This document shows, one piece after another, positions 1 through 11,706 of a stretch of DNA of 64,000 nucleotides. This DNA is from Tachypleus tridentatus (lineage: Eukaryota; Arthropoda; Merostomata; Xiphosura; Limulidae). Made by a program: the position numbers and the translations under genes. The notes beneath the pieces were generated by a model. That model did not search any database, was not told the DNA's origin, and saw only the letters and a list, made by a program, of their open reading frames with translations. Every line of letters starts with the position of its first letter. Position 1 is the first letter of the stretch. Location: the NCBI RefSeq assembly GCF_004210375.1, contig NC_134830.1:167717874-167781873 (forward strand), given 5' to 3'.

Positions 1-1237
1 ACTGTCTGCATAAAGCACTGAGAGAAACTGTCTGCATGTGATCCGTGTGTGTTGCTTGACGAACAAATGGTCAAAACAAGTTATACAGACCAGGATAACA
101 ACTCGATCATACAATATCTTCTCCGTTACTACTCGAGTATCCACTCAGTAGTTACTTGTATCCAGACAGTAATAACAGTATAAAACAGTATGGAAACAAG
201 TTAGTCAAGACTATATACACACACATATCACATTTTGTAGGAGGAAAATTTCAATGTTTAAATGCGACCTCTCGTCAAATAACAGTGGACTCAAAAGATC
301 ACCCAATGTGGCTTTGATATAAGAAAACACAAATACTCGTCAAATAAAAATTTCCCCAAAATCTAAAATGTTAATTTCAATACCAAGTTATTAATGACAA
401 CTCTGTAGTGAAAGTACATTTCATGGAATGTATAGCACATAATACATTAATTTTTCATGTGTAGGATATTATGAAATCCATCCAATCATACACATCAAAA
501 TTAGATATATTCGTGTTTTATATCTTCTCTGATAATGTTTGATTTTTGTGTTTTTCTGCAGTGACAAGCACAATAAATGTTATAAACTCGCACAATATAA
601 AAAAGTAAAAGAGGTCTCAGTTAAAAGGGTGTAGGTTGTGTACGTTCAATAACTATTTCATTACGCATGTGTTTACTAATACGTACGGGCTTCAGGGTAA
701 AGCTGATATCCATGTTTCTGGAAGTTAAGCGTGTTGATTTTAATACAATATGGCACAAACAATTCTTAGATGTTCACCGCTTATTTGTTAAGCATCAAGA
801 GTTCGCTAACTGTCTCTGTAGAACTGAAGGTCTTTTACAGCCCGGTGTGTGGGTTATCAAACCACTCGGAAAAGCTCACCTTGAGAAATTAACCTCTCGT
901 GCAACAAGATTACCAAATTTCATGACTGGTACTCCATTCCATCAATAAATGTTATAAAAACTTCTTTTGTAAGTTTGAAGGATATCAAACAGGATTAGTT
1001 CTTTAGTCAATTTATGTTCGTTGAAGGTACACAAAGAAAGACCAGACAACAACAACAACATTTTCAACTGCATTTGTTGTTAGGCTAAACATAACTGCTT
1101 ACTCTTTTTTGGAACAGTGTAGCCTCAATTTTATCAGTACCATATAATAGACTTGTTCCACTGTTCGTAAACTACTGGTCCGAGGCCGAAAACACGTACC
1201 TAATTTCTGTATATTTTATTAATCACGTGAATAAATG
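1..1237. other. no supported gene
   Basis: I see no recognisable gene or repeat here. The longest open stretch is 93 codons on the plus strand at 667-948. It has no similarity I can name and no convincing splice context, so I do not call it. Confidence 0.5.
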
Positions 1238-1515
1238 TTTTGTTTGTTTGTTTTGAATTTCGCGCAAAGCTACACGAGGGCTATCTGCATTAGCCGTCTC
1301 TAATTTAACAGTGTAGGACTAGGGGAAAGGCAGCTAGTCATCACCACCCACCGCCAACTCTTGGGCTACTCTTTTACTAACGAATAGTGGGATTGACCAT
1401 CACATTATAACGCCTTCACGGCTGAAAGGGCGAGCATGTTTGGTGCGACGGGGATTCGAACCCGCGACCATCGGATTACGAGTGGAACTCCTTAACCCAC
1501 CTAACCATATCTAAG
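1238..1515 (-). repeat. SINE-A, tRNA-derived, near full length
   Basis: This is one of about 25 copies of the family here called SINE-A. In sense direction the family has a tRNA-like head of about 75 nt with a B box (GGTTCGAATCC), a body with the landmark GTTGGCGGTGGGTGGT, and a tail ending in AAAC repeats. This copy is reversed: it starts with TTTG repeats and ends with the head. The last head bases have decayed. Confidence 0.93.
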
Positions 1516-2284
1516 CTGCTTCATGTTACGGTTTTCTACTGTGTAGCTAATTTTAGTTGCTGATGTTTTTTAATCTTGTGTCCACTCTAATTTACACACT
1601 TCAGCCCCTAACACAATATGTTTAGCATATTAAATACGTGATTATCATAATATGCAAACGAACAGAAACAAAGTCGTCACACGTAATACTGTTGATCACG
1701 TTAGCATCGTTTATGTTACAAGTTCAGTGTTATATATTTTCTGTGCTGCCACCTACAGGCACCACATCATTACAGTATTTCGATAGGCTATATTTGTTTT
1801 TGTCTTTATTAATAACTCAAAATCAACATATTTATTGCCATGATGACGTCGGCATAAAGTGAGCTTTGCATGCGCGATACTTTGTTTGTCCAATTCTTGT
1901 GGTTGTTGGAAGTGTCCAATTTTTGGTGGTTCGATAACAGAAATGTTAAGATTGGCACACCATTCCAAGTTAGAATGTTTTTCAAAATCTGAGGATGTGC
2001 TTTCACCAACTAAAATTAAAGCATTAGTTAATTCATTCGAGCCGTAATTATCAGTTTTACCAGACTGGCTATCCAGGACAGAATTCGATAGGACTCACGA
2101 CCTATGTCGGCATTTTTTTTGTATTATAAGAAATCTCGGACGAGTCTCCAATTTATTATGTTACGTAACGTATTATTATTTTAAATAACCTGAAATTTTA
2201 ATTTTAATTTAAAAGTTAACTAAATGTCGATATGTATCATATTTATGATATATGCCAAAAATTCATACACACGATTTACTTTAT
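1516..2284. other. no supported gene
   Basis: Small overlapping open frames occur on both strands at 1,638-2,047. They lack splice signals, recognisable motifs or codon evidence, and I read them as chance. Confidence 0.5.
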
Positions 2285-2960
2285 AACACAAATATATATA
2301 TTTTAATATACAAACAACAATACAATTTATAATAATGGTTATTACAAATATGATTTATACATAAGAGTTTCACAAACTGGCAAACAATACTGAGTCTTCT
2401 ATCTGGTATGGAACTAAATATTTTATCGACGTTTCACGAAGAACGAATATTTCAATATTGATATCAGTAGAGTTCAATTAACTGGTAAGGTATCTTTCGC
2501 TGCTCACACGTGAGTTTTTCTACTGTCTTCGTAGAAATAGAGATGTTTGGAGTTAATTCTCCGAGATTGAATGTTTTATAAAGTTCGAAATCTATAAGCA
2601 TTCCTGGTCAAACATCTGTAGTTTTACGATTGATAAGCGTTTATCACAGTTATTGCTTCCAAGGTTTACAGTATACTCACTGTAGTAGACCAACGATATT
2701 ATACTGTTTCTCAGCGCGTCGATTTATAAACTTTAAGGCAACATTCAAGAAAGTTCAATGGGCAACAATACCGGTAATCAGTAGTCTTTTACATACACAC
2801 CTAGTACATTGTTGATTCTTATGCTCGAGAATCTTCTACATATTTAGAGAACAGGCGGGACTTTTGCAATACACGTTTCTAAATATATATTAAAATAATA
2901 TTAAACCCGTTACAAAAACGAGTAACAACATTGAGTAACATAATTAATTATGCAAACATA
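2285..2960 (+). pseudogene. decayed relative of the cadherin first-exon module
   Basis: Collinear blocks match the region just upstream of the three cadherin signal-peptide exons (for example 35,720-36,385). Near 2,312 the shared run is ACAACAATA. At 2,527-2,542 GTCTTCGTAGAAATAG is exact. At 2,660-2,716 the block running from GCTTCCAAGGTTTACAGTA to TCTCAGC aligns with GCTTCCGAGGTTTATAGTA to TCTTAGC. At 2,920-2,939 GTAACAACATTGAGTAAC aligns with the leader and start codon GTAACAACAATGAGTAAC, with the ATG lost. No signal-peptide coding sequence follows. I infer an old degenerate copy of the module. A dispersed repeat shared by all four places is the alternative. Confidence 0.6.
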
Positions 2961-3160
2961 TAAGCGATAATATCCAGGAGTCGTAAACGATGTTTAATGG
3001 TAGCCAGATGGTGAAATCATTGATAGCTAAAATATAAAATACAAAAAAATTGAATAAGTTGTATGTTGTTTCTACTATTTTTTATGCAAGCCCTTTGCTT
3101 TACATTGAAATATACGCCTTGTTTTCATAATGCCATATAATCTACCAATTTATATTGGTA

Positions 3161-3338
3161 GAAGGCAGCTAGTCATCGCCACCCACCGCCAACTCTTGGG
3201 CTACTCTTTTACCAACGAATAGTGGGAATGACCGTCACATTATAACGCCCACACGGCTGAAAGGGGCGAGCATGTTTAGTGCGACCGGGATTCGAATTAC
3301 GAGTCGAACGCCTTAACACACTTGGCCATGCCAGGCCT
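3161..3338 (-). repeat. SINE-A, tail-truncated
   Basis: This copy lacks the AAAC tail. It also carries a short internal deletion inside the tRNA-like head, between the B-box region and the anticodon-like region. Body and head are otherwise clear. Confidence 0.9.
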
Positions 3339-4313
3339 CTTATGATCACGTAACATAGTTCTAAATGTATACGTTATTACTTTTTACAATTCACCAAAGT
3401 TGGTTTTTCGTTTATTGGCTTTCTCACTTTTTACATAAACTCATATTGGCTTTAGCATATTCTTATCTGGGCTTTGTGCAACCCAAACTGTGGCATGAAT
3501 GTTCTCATCTGAACTTTGTGCAGCCCAAATCATGACATGAATTTTCCATCAACCTCAAGACACCATTTCACCATATTTGCTCTATCATTGTCTTGATGGA
3601 ATGTGTCCTATTGGAATAGTATGATGAATTAGAATCTGTCTATGCCAGCTTTTTGTCAACAAGAACAGTACTCGACTGTGGTCATTTATCTCGCAAATAA
3701 CATTACTTCCGGTCTTCTGGGAGTAACATCACCTTCGAACAGTTTCGGGATTCTGCCTCGACCACTATTATTATTAACAGCTTCAATTTTTCGTACACTC
3801 TTCAAATTCTTGTATACACCTCCTATTGAAACATGGAGGCTACGCTGCTGCTGCTACTACTGGGCATAGTTTCTTTGGAACTTTCTGACTGATTAGCTGA
3901 CAACCAATCACAATGTAAGCCATCAAAACAGTTATTGTATTCTGATGCAATTTATTTTTAACAATAAAGAAGTGTTACCCTCATTGTATTTGCTTTGTAT
4001 ACTCTTTTTCCATCTCCTTTCCATAATACCATAACTATTTTTAACACTGTAGCTCAAACGTTATACAATATTTTCATCTTCAATAACCAATAAGGTGAAA
4101 CCGAGTCGTGCAGTATCTTAGAAACCATCTGGTCGGGTACCTGGGTTCGAATACATCTCAGTCTTCGTATTTTTCCACAGTGTCTTGGCATCCTGAGTAG
4201 TGGGATACTAAGAAACGAATTTTATAGCTTATACTTTTAAATACCTACATCATTATTTTCACATTTAAAATATCTGTGTTTATTATAAATTTGAGGCAAA
4301 ACAGTAAAAATCT
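3339..4313. other. no supported gene
   Basis: AT-rich sequence with nothing I recognise. Near 3,470-3,540 a phrase of about 40 bp recurs twice (GCTTTGTGCAACCCAAA and ACTTTGTGCAGCCCAAA), which may be a remnant of a DNA transposon. Confidence 0.4.
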
Positions 4314-4497
4314 AGAAGAAAGGCAGCTAGTCATCACCACCCATTACCAACTGTTAGACTACTTTGTACTAACTAATAGTGGAATTGATCGTTACATTAT
4401 AACGCACCCACAGCTGAAAGGACGAGAATGTTTGGTGGGACGATTATTCGAACCCGCAACCTGCAGATTGCTCTAACCACCTGGTCATGCCAAGTCT
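4314..4497 (-). repeat. SINE-A, tail-truncated, diverged
   Basis: Body and tRNA-like head are present in reverse orientation. The copy lacks its tail and is more diverged than most. Confidence 0.88.
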
Positions 4498-4955
4498 TCT
4501 AAAATTATTATTTTGTTGTTCACGTTCCTTATTATTTACTGTTTTAAAAAACAGTATCTATTAGGTAAACTGTTACAGGACATGCTTTACTATTCTCTTA
4601 TTTAAAACGTTTACCCTAGAGTGTATGTCTCACACTGCTAGAAAATAATTTGTTTAATTTTACTTTTATTCTTTGTATATTTGCTTTCAGTTATTTGTAC
4701 AAAACTGTTCAAGGGCTAACTGTACTGCTTTATCTAATTTTTAACGGAAACACTAGATGGAATGTAGTTCGTCAACAGCGCTCTCTTTACATTATTAGGC
4801 TATACTTGTCTCACAAATTAGTGGAATTAGACATTCATCCTTATAAAAAACCCACCTCCAGTGGTGGACACGATTCTTCTTTTGCTTCAAATGGACGGGA
4901 ATAGCGGACCACAAGTCCATAGTCCGTCACTCATGTCCAACAAGCCGAACTATGG

Positions 4956-5234
4956 GGCTCGATATTGGTCAGGTGGTTAAAGCGCTCGACTCGTAATTAG
5001 ATGGTCACAGGTTTGAATCCCCCTGACACCAAACATGCTCGCGCTTTCAACCGTGAGTGCGTTATAATGCAACGTTTAATTCCACTATTCGTTGGTAAAA
5101 GAGTAGTCCAAGAGTTGGCAGCGGGTGGTAATAACTAGCTGCCTTCCCTCTATTCTTACACTGCTAAATTAGGAACGGCTAGCGCAGATAGCCCTTGTGT
5201 AGCTTTGCGCGAAATTCAAAACGAACCAAACAAA
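4956..5234 (+). repeat. SINE-A, full length with target duplication
   Basis: Head, body and tail are all present. The copy is bounded by an 11-bp direct repeat, CCGAACTATGG, at 4,945-4,955 and 5,235-5,245. This fixes the ends of the element and shows insertion by target-primed reverse transcription. Confidence 0.95.
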
Positions 5235-5245
5235 CCGAACTATGG

Positions 5246-6057
5246 ACCTGATTTTACTGTGATCTGAGCTCGCAAAATTATGAACACCACAACTTGAGTC
5301 ACGTATTGACAACAACCAGCGTTTATGAGTTTGTTTTTATGCTAAGTTTGACTTTCTATCTCACTTTTTCAATACTATTGTGTTAAACAAATACACAGCC
5401 AGCAATGCAGATAAAATCAGTTTTGAATAGGTAATTAACTATACTAAGTTAATAATAACTCCTTTGGTTATAATTAAATCATAAAAGTTTGCATACTGTT
5501 TCTCGGAATTGTATTTTTAAACAGAATAGCTATTAAACTTGTTCTATCGATTATAATTCTATCGAATCATTTCTCTGAATGTCATTGGATTTACTAAACC
5601 AAAAATACGTATATACATAAAAGAAACATAGATAAAATTCCGACGGACATCACTATCTGTATAAATAATTTTGATTACAAGTCATGGTAAGATTAGAACC
5701 CGTGTTGGTTGGTGAATGTTATCGACCGAAGAACGTGGCAGGTATTTTGGTTTAAATATATCTGTCACTAGTGTTTAGGAACAGATATAACTGGAGGTGC
5801 TCAGAAAATTTCTTTCTCTTCACCCCGCAAAACATGTGTATTGTTGCTTTTTTGTAGTTTAAAGCAACATGCAATGAACACACCTACATTTATCACAATA
5901 TTCCACTTCCCAAGTTGTATGTCTACTATACCTATTTTTCATTTCACGTCGTTAAAATATTTATGAGTTCTTTTTAAGATTCTGATTTTTGAAACCTGAG
6001 AACAATGTTTCCAAACTTATATAGACTGTAATATATATACTTGTTTTCACTAAAGGA
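5246..6057. other. no supported gene
   Basis: AT-rich sequence without recognised repeats or coding exons. Confidence 0.4.
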
Positions 6058-6310
6058 TTTGTTTTGTTTGTTTTAATTTCGCGCAAAGCTGCACGAGGGC
6101 TATCTGCGCTAGTCGTTCTTAATTTAGCAGTGCAAGAATAGAGGGAAGGCAGCTAGTTATCACCACCCGCCGCCAATTCTTGGGCTACTCTTTTAACACC
6201 GAGTAGTTGGATTGAACGTTACATTATACCTCCCCCACGGCTGAATGGACGACTATCATGTTTGGTATGATGCGCATTCGAACCGGGGACACTCAGATTC
6301 CGAGTCGAAA
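6058..6310 (-). repeat. SINE-A, head-truncated
   Basis: Tail and body are clear. The last roughly 25 nt of the tRNA-like head are missing and A-rich sequence takes their place. Confidence 0.9.
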
Positions 6311-6608
6311 TTAAAAAAAACAACAAAGAATATTTATTGTTCAAAGTAGATTTATTATCAAAAATTCACAACAATCAAAACGTAACATAACACTGTTGAA
6401 TTGTAAGTATAGTCATCCAGCAACATTATAACAGTAGAGAAAAGAAAAGTTACAACAGCACACACTTGGACATAATACTGATAATTCAGAAATACACAAA
6501 CACGTGTTTAAAATCTTAGTATTTCCACTGACGATAATCCTTCAAGAAAGAGACACAAAAATAATGCAATGTAAAGAATCGAACGCTAATAATGTTAATC
6601 ATACATGA

Positions 6609-6853
6609 GAGCCATCCAACAAACAATGTAAATAATCCTTCACTATAACCACCCAACAAACAATGTAAATAATCCTTCACTATAACCACCCAACAAACAA
6701 TGAAAATAATCCTTCACTATAACCACCCAACAAACAATGTAAATAATCCTTCACTATAACCACCCAACAAACAATGAAAATAATCCTTCACTATAACCAC
6801 CCAACAAACAATGTAAATAATCCTTCACTATAACCACCAAACAAACAGTGTAA
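6609..6853. repeat. 37-bp minisatellite, about 6.5 units
   Basis: The unit contains CAACAAACAATGTAAATAA followed by TCCTTCACTATAACCACC. Units alternate between ATGTAAAT and ATGAAAAT variants, which hints at a 74-bp higher-order unit. An open frame over it on the minus strand is a by-product of the repeat. Confidence 0.93.
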
Positions 6854-7189
6854 AGGATCACAGACAGACATTCAATAAACACTGTAAAAGATCGAAAATA
6901 ATTGAAACCTGACAACACTACAAAAATAATTGTTGTTTTTAGTGCAGAACTACACAATGAACTATCTTCTGTAGTCTGTCTGTCCACGAATTTTACCCCA
7001 CGCACTAACAAACAGTTCGTAAAGTAGTATTTAGCTTCATTTGGTCCTGTAAGATCACAAATAATTCCGATATTAAATCACATTTGTTCTCAGGATACAT
7101 TCAATAACACCCTATTTAAATATATCGATGTTTCATAAATGTTGGTGGGAAATTTTGACGTATGGCGTAGGTGGTATTATTCTTACAGT

Positions 7190-8210
7190 AGCAATTCAGT
7201 GGCTCCTGTGTATACTATTGGTTTGATGTCTTGTTTATAAATTTTAATAATGTTTCCTATGGATGTTCCTGTGTCTATAAAAGAGTTCTTGTACAAGTAG
7301 GGCTTCTGTGATTTTGCCGTTTGTTTCCCTACTTAGTATCTGGGTATTTTCTATGGTTATGTTGTGTTTATTTTATTTGCAGTGTTCAAAACGTTCGAAA
7401 GTGTTTTTTTTTCTGTGAATCTGGTTTCGATTTTTTCGTTTGTTTCTCTAATACAGAAGTCGTGACAGTTGTTGCATTGTATTTTATAAATTATGTTAGC
7501 GTTGTGTTTGTCAGCGTAGTTTTTACACAGTATAGGCTTTAGTTTTGTACCTAGTTTTTGAATAAATTTAGTGTTTACTAAAAAAAAATATTGTTTAGTT
7601 TTTGTAAGTTTTTCCAAATGTTGGTTATTGTTTCGCTAATATCGGAAGTGTATGGTATGCAGTAACGTAAGGTCTCGTAGCTTGTTGTTTCTTTGAATAT
7701 ATTATTATTTATTTGACGTTGACTGTGGTGTTGGTCTTGGTGCGTGCGCGTATGTATAATTTTCTCAACAGTTTTTGAAGGAAAAATTGATATTGATGAA
7801 GTGTTGTTTATTTGGTTGATTTCAAAATTAAATTTACAGAATAAGTGTTGTTTTGTGGCTGTGTTTATTTAGTTTCCTAATATGTTGAGGTTGTGTTTTC
7901 TTTATTATGCTTGATCGCAGAAAACGTATAGTCCAGTACGAGTGATATTTCTGTTAATTTCAGTTTCGATTGTGTATTGGTTCCGGAGATCTTGAAGTTA
8001 AGTAATGCTGTTTGGTTAGTGTTTTCATGTTCACAGATGAATTTAATGTAGGGATGTATTGTGTTAACTTGGTTGAAAAAAACTAAGTGTATGTTCTATA
8101 GACGTGAATTCAACAATTATATCGTCAACATGTCGGTACCAGTATTGTGGTGGGTGTAAAGTTGAATTTATCTGAAAATGACTCCGTACAATCTCATATC
8201 TACTTACATT
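7190..8210 (-). mobile_element. Penelope-like retroelement relic (RT end and GIY-YIG)
   Basis: Read on the minus strand, the 8,170-7,900 part carries the end of a reverse transcriptase with the YxxVDD motif and a following IHPYIKF-like block. The 7,617-7,400 part carries a GIY-YIG-type endonuclease block (IIYKIQC then a CIRET-type block). RT plus GIY-YIG is the hallmark of Penelope-like elements. The copy is truncated at its 5' side and broken in several places. It looks old. Edges are approximate. Confidence 0.75.
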
Positions 8211-8224
8211 CTCGTCTCTAAGAC

Positions 8225-8350
8225 ATATGCCCAGTAATGGTCAGTTGCAAACTCTCCTCGTTAACCTGAAGATGACTTAAGAAGGTCAAAACGTTGTCCT
8301 GTACTTTATTTTGATTAAAGTCTTGATACCTATACCAGCCATCTTTAGTA
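8225..8350 (+). ncRNA. hammerhead-ribozyme-like segment (degenerate)
   Basis: The core is CTGAAGA, then a 4-bp helix II (TGAC paired with GTCA), then AAAC and GTTGTC. It abuts the Penelope-like relic in opposite orientation. Penelope-like elements are known to carry hammerhead ribozymes. The same segment type recurs at 44,344 and 60,221. The expected GAAA has become AAAA, and I cannot draw a convincing helix I, so activity is unlikely. Confidence 0.4.
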
Positions 8351-8379
8351 TACGTTATTACGGTTTCAGGTAGCCCATC

Positions 8380-8495
8380 AGTGGCACAGTGGCGTGTGTG
8401 CAAACTCAGACCGCAACAAACCGGGTTTCGATATTCGTAGTGGGCAAGGCACAGACAGCCCATTGTATAGCTTTTTGCTTAACTCCAAAGAAAAC
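8380..8495 (+). repeat. SINE-C fragment
   Basis: This is a third short SINE family with the phrase GGGTTTCGAT and a tail resembling CAGATAGCCCATTGTGTAG followed by AAAC repeats. It lies between the Penelope-like relic and the LINE relic. Confidence 0.75.
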
Positions 8496-8499
8496 AACA

Positions 8500-9620
8500 T
8501 TCAGTTAGCCTAATTAACTAATCATTAATTGTTCTGATATTTCCTAAAACCATTTTGAACTTCAAATAATTTTAATGGGATATATAGAAAATTTATGATC
8601 CTGTTGCTAATAATTAATTTTCTTTAACGTTGTCCCTAGACAACCAGTTAAAGTTATCGCTCTGTAATTTTCCGGATTATTCGCTGGTTTTCCACCTTTC
8701 AAGAACATAAGTACATTTCCTTGATTCCACAAGTTTGGGATACATTAATTTACGCGGTCAGGTGATCAAATAATCTCTTAGCATTTTTCTTTAATAATAC
8801 AGTTTGTATTTGTTTTTTTCCTAGTGCTTTGCTATTTGTTTGTTTTACAGATAATGTATCTTCAGGTTTAGTTATTGTGTTTATGATTTATTGTGCTGGA
8901 TCGTGATTATTGTATTGTAAGATTGTTGTAGTGGCCGCACGTGTTGGTGTATATAAACCTTGATTTCGCTGTACATATTTACTTACTTTGTTGTATAAAT
9001 GGTTATTTTATCTGGTTTGTGATGTGTTTTAAAAGCGTCTGGTTTTTGTTTCATTTCTATCGATTATTTTGTTATTGATGTGTAATGGTGGATATCTGCG
9101 AGTCTTTAGATTATTTCTGAATCTTTCTCAACGTGTACAAAGAGTCTGTGTAACTATTTTGCTTCAAACAGTAACTCTTCCAGCTATCTTGTTTTAATTC
9201 TTTCATTGCATTTCTTATGAAGTTAATTATTAAAAAATATATACATTTTTCAATATTCGGATCCCCTGTATCATGCAATGTCTTCTTAATTATCTTCTTT
9301 TGATCAAGTCTATTACTTGAACGCGTGGTTTTCATTTTGTGTTAGAGTTATATTTTTATTTTTTCGATATTGTTTTCTCAATGACATTTATAAGGCACTC
9401 AGAAACAGTTTGACAGTATTCGTCCGTATACATGATGGGTTTTTTTTGCAATTTCGACGGTTGAATTTGGTAGTAATTTGCATATTTAGACCACTGATCT
9501 TTCCAATCATCAAAGCTAGGTTTTATTACAGGTTGATTGTGATGAGGTGCGAGATCGAAGATACAGAATACTAGTAAATTATCACCATCTACATTATTAC
9601 CTGCATACAAATTTGGACAG
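8500..9620 (-). mobile_element. LINE relic, Jockey/CR1-like RT amino-terminal part
   Basis: Minus-strand translation shows blocks typical of the region between endonuclease and RT of Jockey/CR1-type LINEs. 9,610-9,356 reads DDWKDQW then CLINVIEKTISKK. 9,335-9,111 ends with the block QDSWKSYC and TLRKIQK. About 8,750-8,620 reads ENYRAITLTGCLGTTLKKI, the first RT motif. The catalytic YADD part is missing, and frames change between blocks, so the copy is truncated and dead. Edges are approximate. Confidence 0.7.
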
Positions 9621-9679
9621 TTTTTTGCTAGTTCTATAGTACTAATACATAGACCTATTATACCAATTGTATTTTATCA

Positions 9680-9758
9680 GTCATTGTACAGGTAAAAGTG
9701 TTGTCTTTTAATAACACACAGCTGGTGTTATTTATAAAAGTCTAATAGTCTCAATCAT
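9680..9758 (+). repeat. 75-bp direct repeat, left copy
   Basis: The segment containing AACACACAGCTGGTGTTATTT and the following TAATAGTCTCAAT recurs at 10,052-10,130 as ACACACCTGGTGTTATTT. A SINE-A sits between the copies. The pair may be the terminal repeats of an older element, or a tandem duplication split by the SINE. Confidence 0.7.
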
Positions 9759-9763
9759 AACTG

Positions 9764-10039
9764 GGACCCGACATGGCCAGGTGGTTAAGGCACTCGACTC
9801 GTAATTCCATGGTCGCGGGTTCGAATCCCCGTCACACCAAACATGCTCGCCCTTTCAGCCGTGGGGGCATTATAAAGTGACGGTCAATCACAGTATTCGT
9901 TGGTAAAATAGTAGTCCAAGAGTTGGCGGTGGGTAGTGATGACTAGCAACCTTCCCTTTAATCTTACACTGCTAAATTAGGAACGGCTAGCGCAGATAGC
10001 CCTCGAGCTGTTTTGCGCGAAATTAAAAACAAACCAAAC
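9764..10039 (+). repeat. SINE-A, full length
   Basis: Complete tRNA-like head with intact B box, body and tail. It is inserted between two copies of a 75-bp direct repeat. Confidence 0.95.
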
Positions 10040-10051
10040 ATGTTGTGCTAT

Positions 10052-10130
10052 ATCAATCACTGTATGAAAAAGGGTTGTTATTTGACAACACACACCTGGT
10101 GTTATTTATAAAGTATAATAGTCTTAATTC
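10052..10130 (+). repeat. 75-bp direct repeat, right copy
   Basis: Partner of 9,680-9,758, with about 80 percent similarity by eye. Confidence 0.7.
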
Positions 10131-10684
10131 TATTATGACTTGCTTTATTGCAGAAAAAAATATATTTACTATTTAGATCACTTACGATTATTAATTGATT
10201 ATTATATTCAATTAACGTATATAGTAATTGAGTATCCGATATATTTGTGGTAAAGCAATAAATTTCAGCTATAGTAAATAATATTTTCTTTTGATAAGTT
10301 AACATCTGTAATAATATTTTCTTTATTATTTTTAATTTCTAGGTGTGTAATAAATGGAGCAAATTTTTATAATACTGCAATGCCTCTACTTGGATCATTT
10401 TTGTTTAGTCTATCTACTCTTAAAGTAATATATCCCCAAAATTTAAGTGAATTATTTTTATAGTACATAGCTTCAGTTATTACTACAATATAAGGATTAG
10501 TTTATATTAAAAAGTTTTCAATCTCGTGCTCTTGGAATCAAGACCACCCTGGATGCTAATGTGTTAGATTGTGAATGTTTATGTTAAGAATGCGTCCATG
10601 AAATTCTGTACTGTGTATGGTATTATTGATGTCATATTAATTTTTGCTGTGTTTATAATTAAAGTGAAACAATTTGATTTAGCA

Positions 10685-10900
10685 CCCCCCACCCGCTAGT
10701 ACAGCGGTATGTCTACGGATTTACAACGCTAAAATTAGGGGTTCGACTCCCCTCGGTGGGCTGAGCAGATAGCCCATTGTGGCATTAATATAAGAAAAAC
10801 AAACACACACACACATATCTACAGATTTAAAACGATTCCCCTCGGTGGGCTCAGCAGATAGCCTGATGTAGCTTTGCTATAAGAAAAACACACACACACA
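10685..10900 (+). repeat. SINE-B copy followed by a partial SINE-B
   Basis: SINE-B is a second tRNA-derived family of about 120 bp. It has a head with CCCGCTAGTACAGCGGTATG, a B box GGTTCGACTCC, then GGTGGGCTGAGCAGATAGCC, and ends in CA repeats. A full copy (to about 10,815) is followed directly by a headless second copy. Confidence 0.85.
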
Positions 10901-10908
10901 GTTTGGTT

Positions 10909-11173
10909 CAGGGGTGGATACAGGATTTTTTGGTGTGGGGAGTATGATCGACTAAGTAACAGTGACTTAAAACCGACCCCAAGTAAACTTTTCCTTGTTA
11001 CTGTAATGTAAACTTCATGGAATGAATTTAGAAACAAATAAAAGAAACATATATGACTATGAACTCTCATTTATTGATTTTATTCTAAAATATCAAGTTA
11101 CAAGTAATCGTACACAATTTTGGTATGGACAGTGGGGGATGCATCCCCCATCCCCCCTCTGTATCCATCCCTG
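10909..11173. mobile_element. non-autonomous hAT MITE with 8-bp target duplication
   Basis: The element starts CAGGGGTGGATACAG and ends CTGTATCCATCCCTG, a near-perfect terminal inverted repeat. It is flanked by an exact 8-bp direct repeat GTTTGGTT at 10,901-10,908 and 11,174-11,181. The 8-bp duplication and CAGGG ends are typical of hAT elements. At 265 bp it cannot encode a transposase. Confidence 0.93.
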
Positions 11174-11289
11174 GTTTGGTTTATATTCTGGATTTTTGTA
11201 CCCTGCCATTAAATCTTTAAAAATGGTGTATTCTGTTGTTTATAAGCCATGAATAGATAATGAATTGACTTAATGCCTGTCGTTGCGTG

Positions 11290-11395
11290 TTGTCTATAGA
11301 ATCACACAGCTAGAAACCGGGTTTCGGTGCGCATGGTAGGCAGAGCGCAGATAGTCCATTGTGGAACCTTATGCTTAATTTCAAACAATCGTTCC
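11290..11395 (+). repeat. SINE-C, diverged
   Basis: It contains GGGTTTCGGTGCGCATGG and the tail block GCAGATAGTCCATTGTG followed by a short A/C tail. Confidence 0.65.
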
Positions 11396-11706
11396 AAAAA
11401 AAACCATGTGTGTTGATTTATGTTACTGAAGTTATTTTCCTTAAAATTAATCAAATAATAAAAACGTATTGAACTTGATCATTTGATTCTTAGTTAAAAT
11501 CAACAATGTACGCTAACCGTCCTAATGTGAACATTACTTCACATTCGTGGTTAAATGTTTTTAATAAATGCTAGATATATTATAATTATTACATGTATAA
11601 AATAAGAGTGAAACAAAATATATAACTTAGCTGATTATTTTAGTGTACCATTTGTTTTCACAAAGCGGCAAAAGCTATGGTTGTCGGGCCTATTGTTTTT
11701 ACGTAT

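Noticed and set aside
667-948. 93-codon open frame
   Set aside because: No recognised motif, promoter or splice partner. Cannot be told from chance.
8218-8463. 81-codon minus-strand frame
   Set aside because: Spans a SINE-C and the hammerhead-like segment. Not a gene.
9764-9840. tRNA-like sequence with B box
   Set aside because: It is the head of a SINE-A, like some 25 others here. None looks like a functional tRNA gene.
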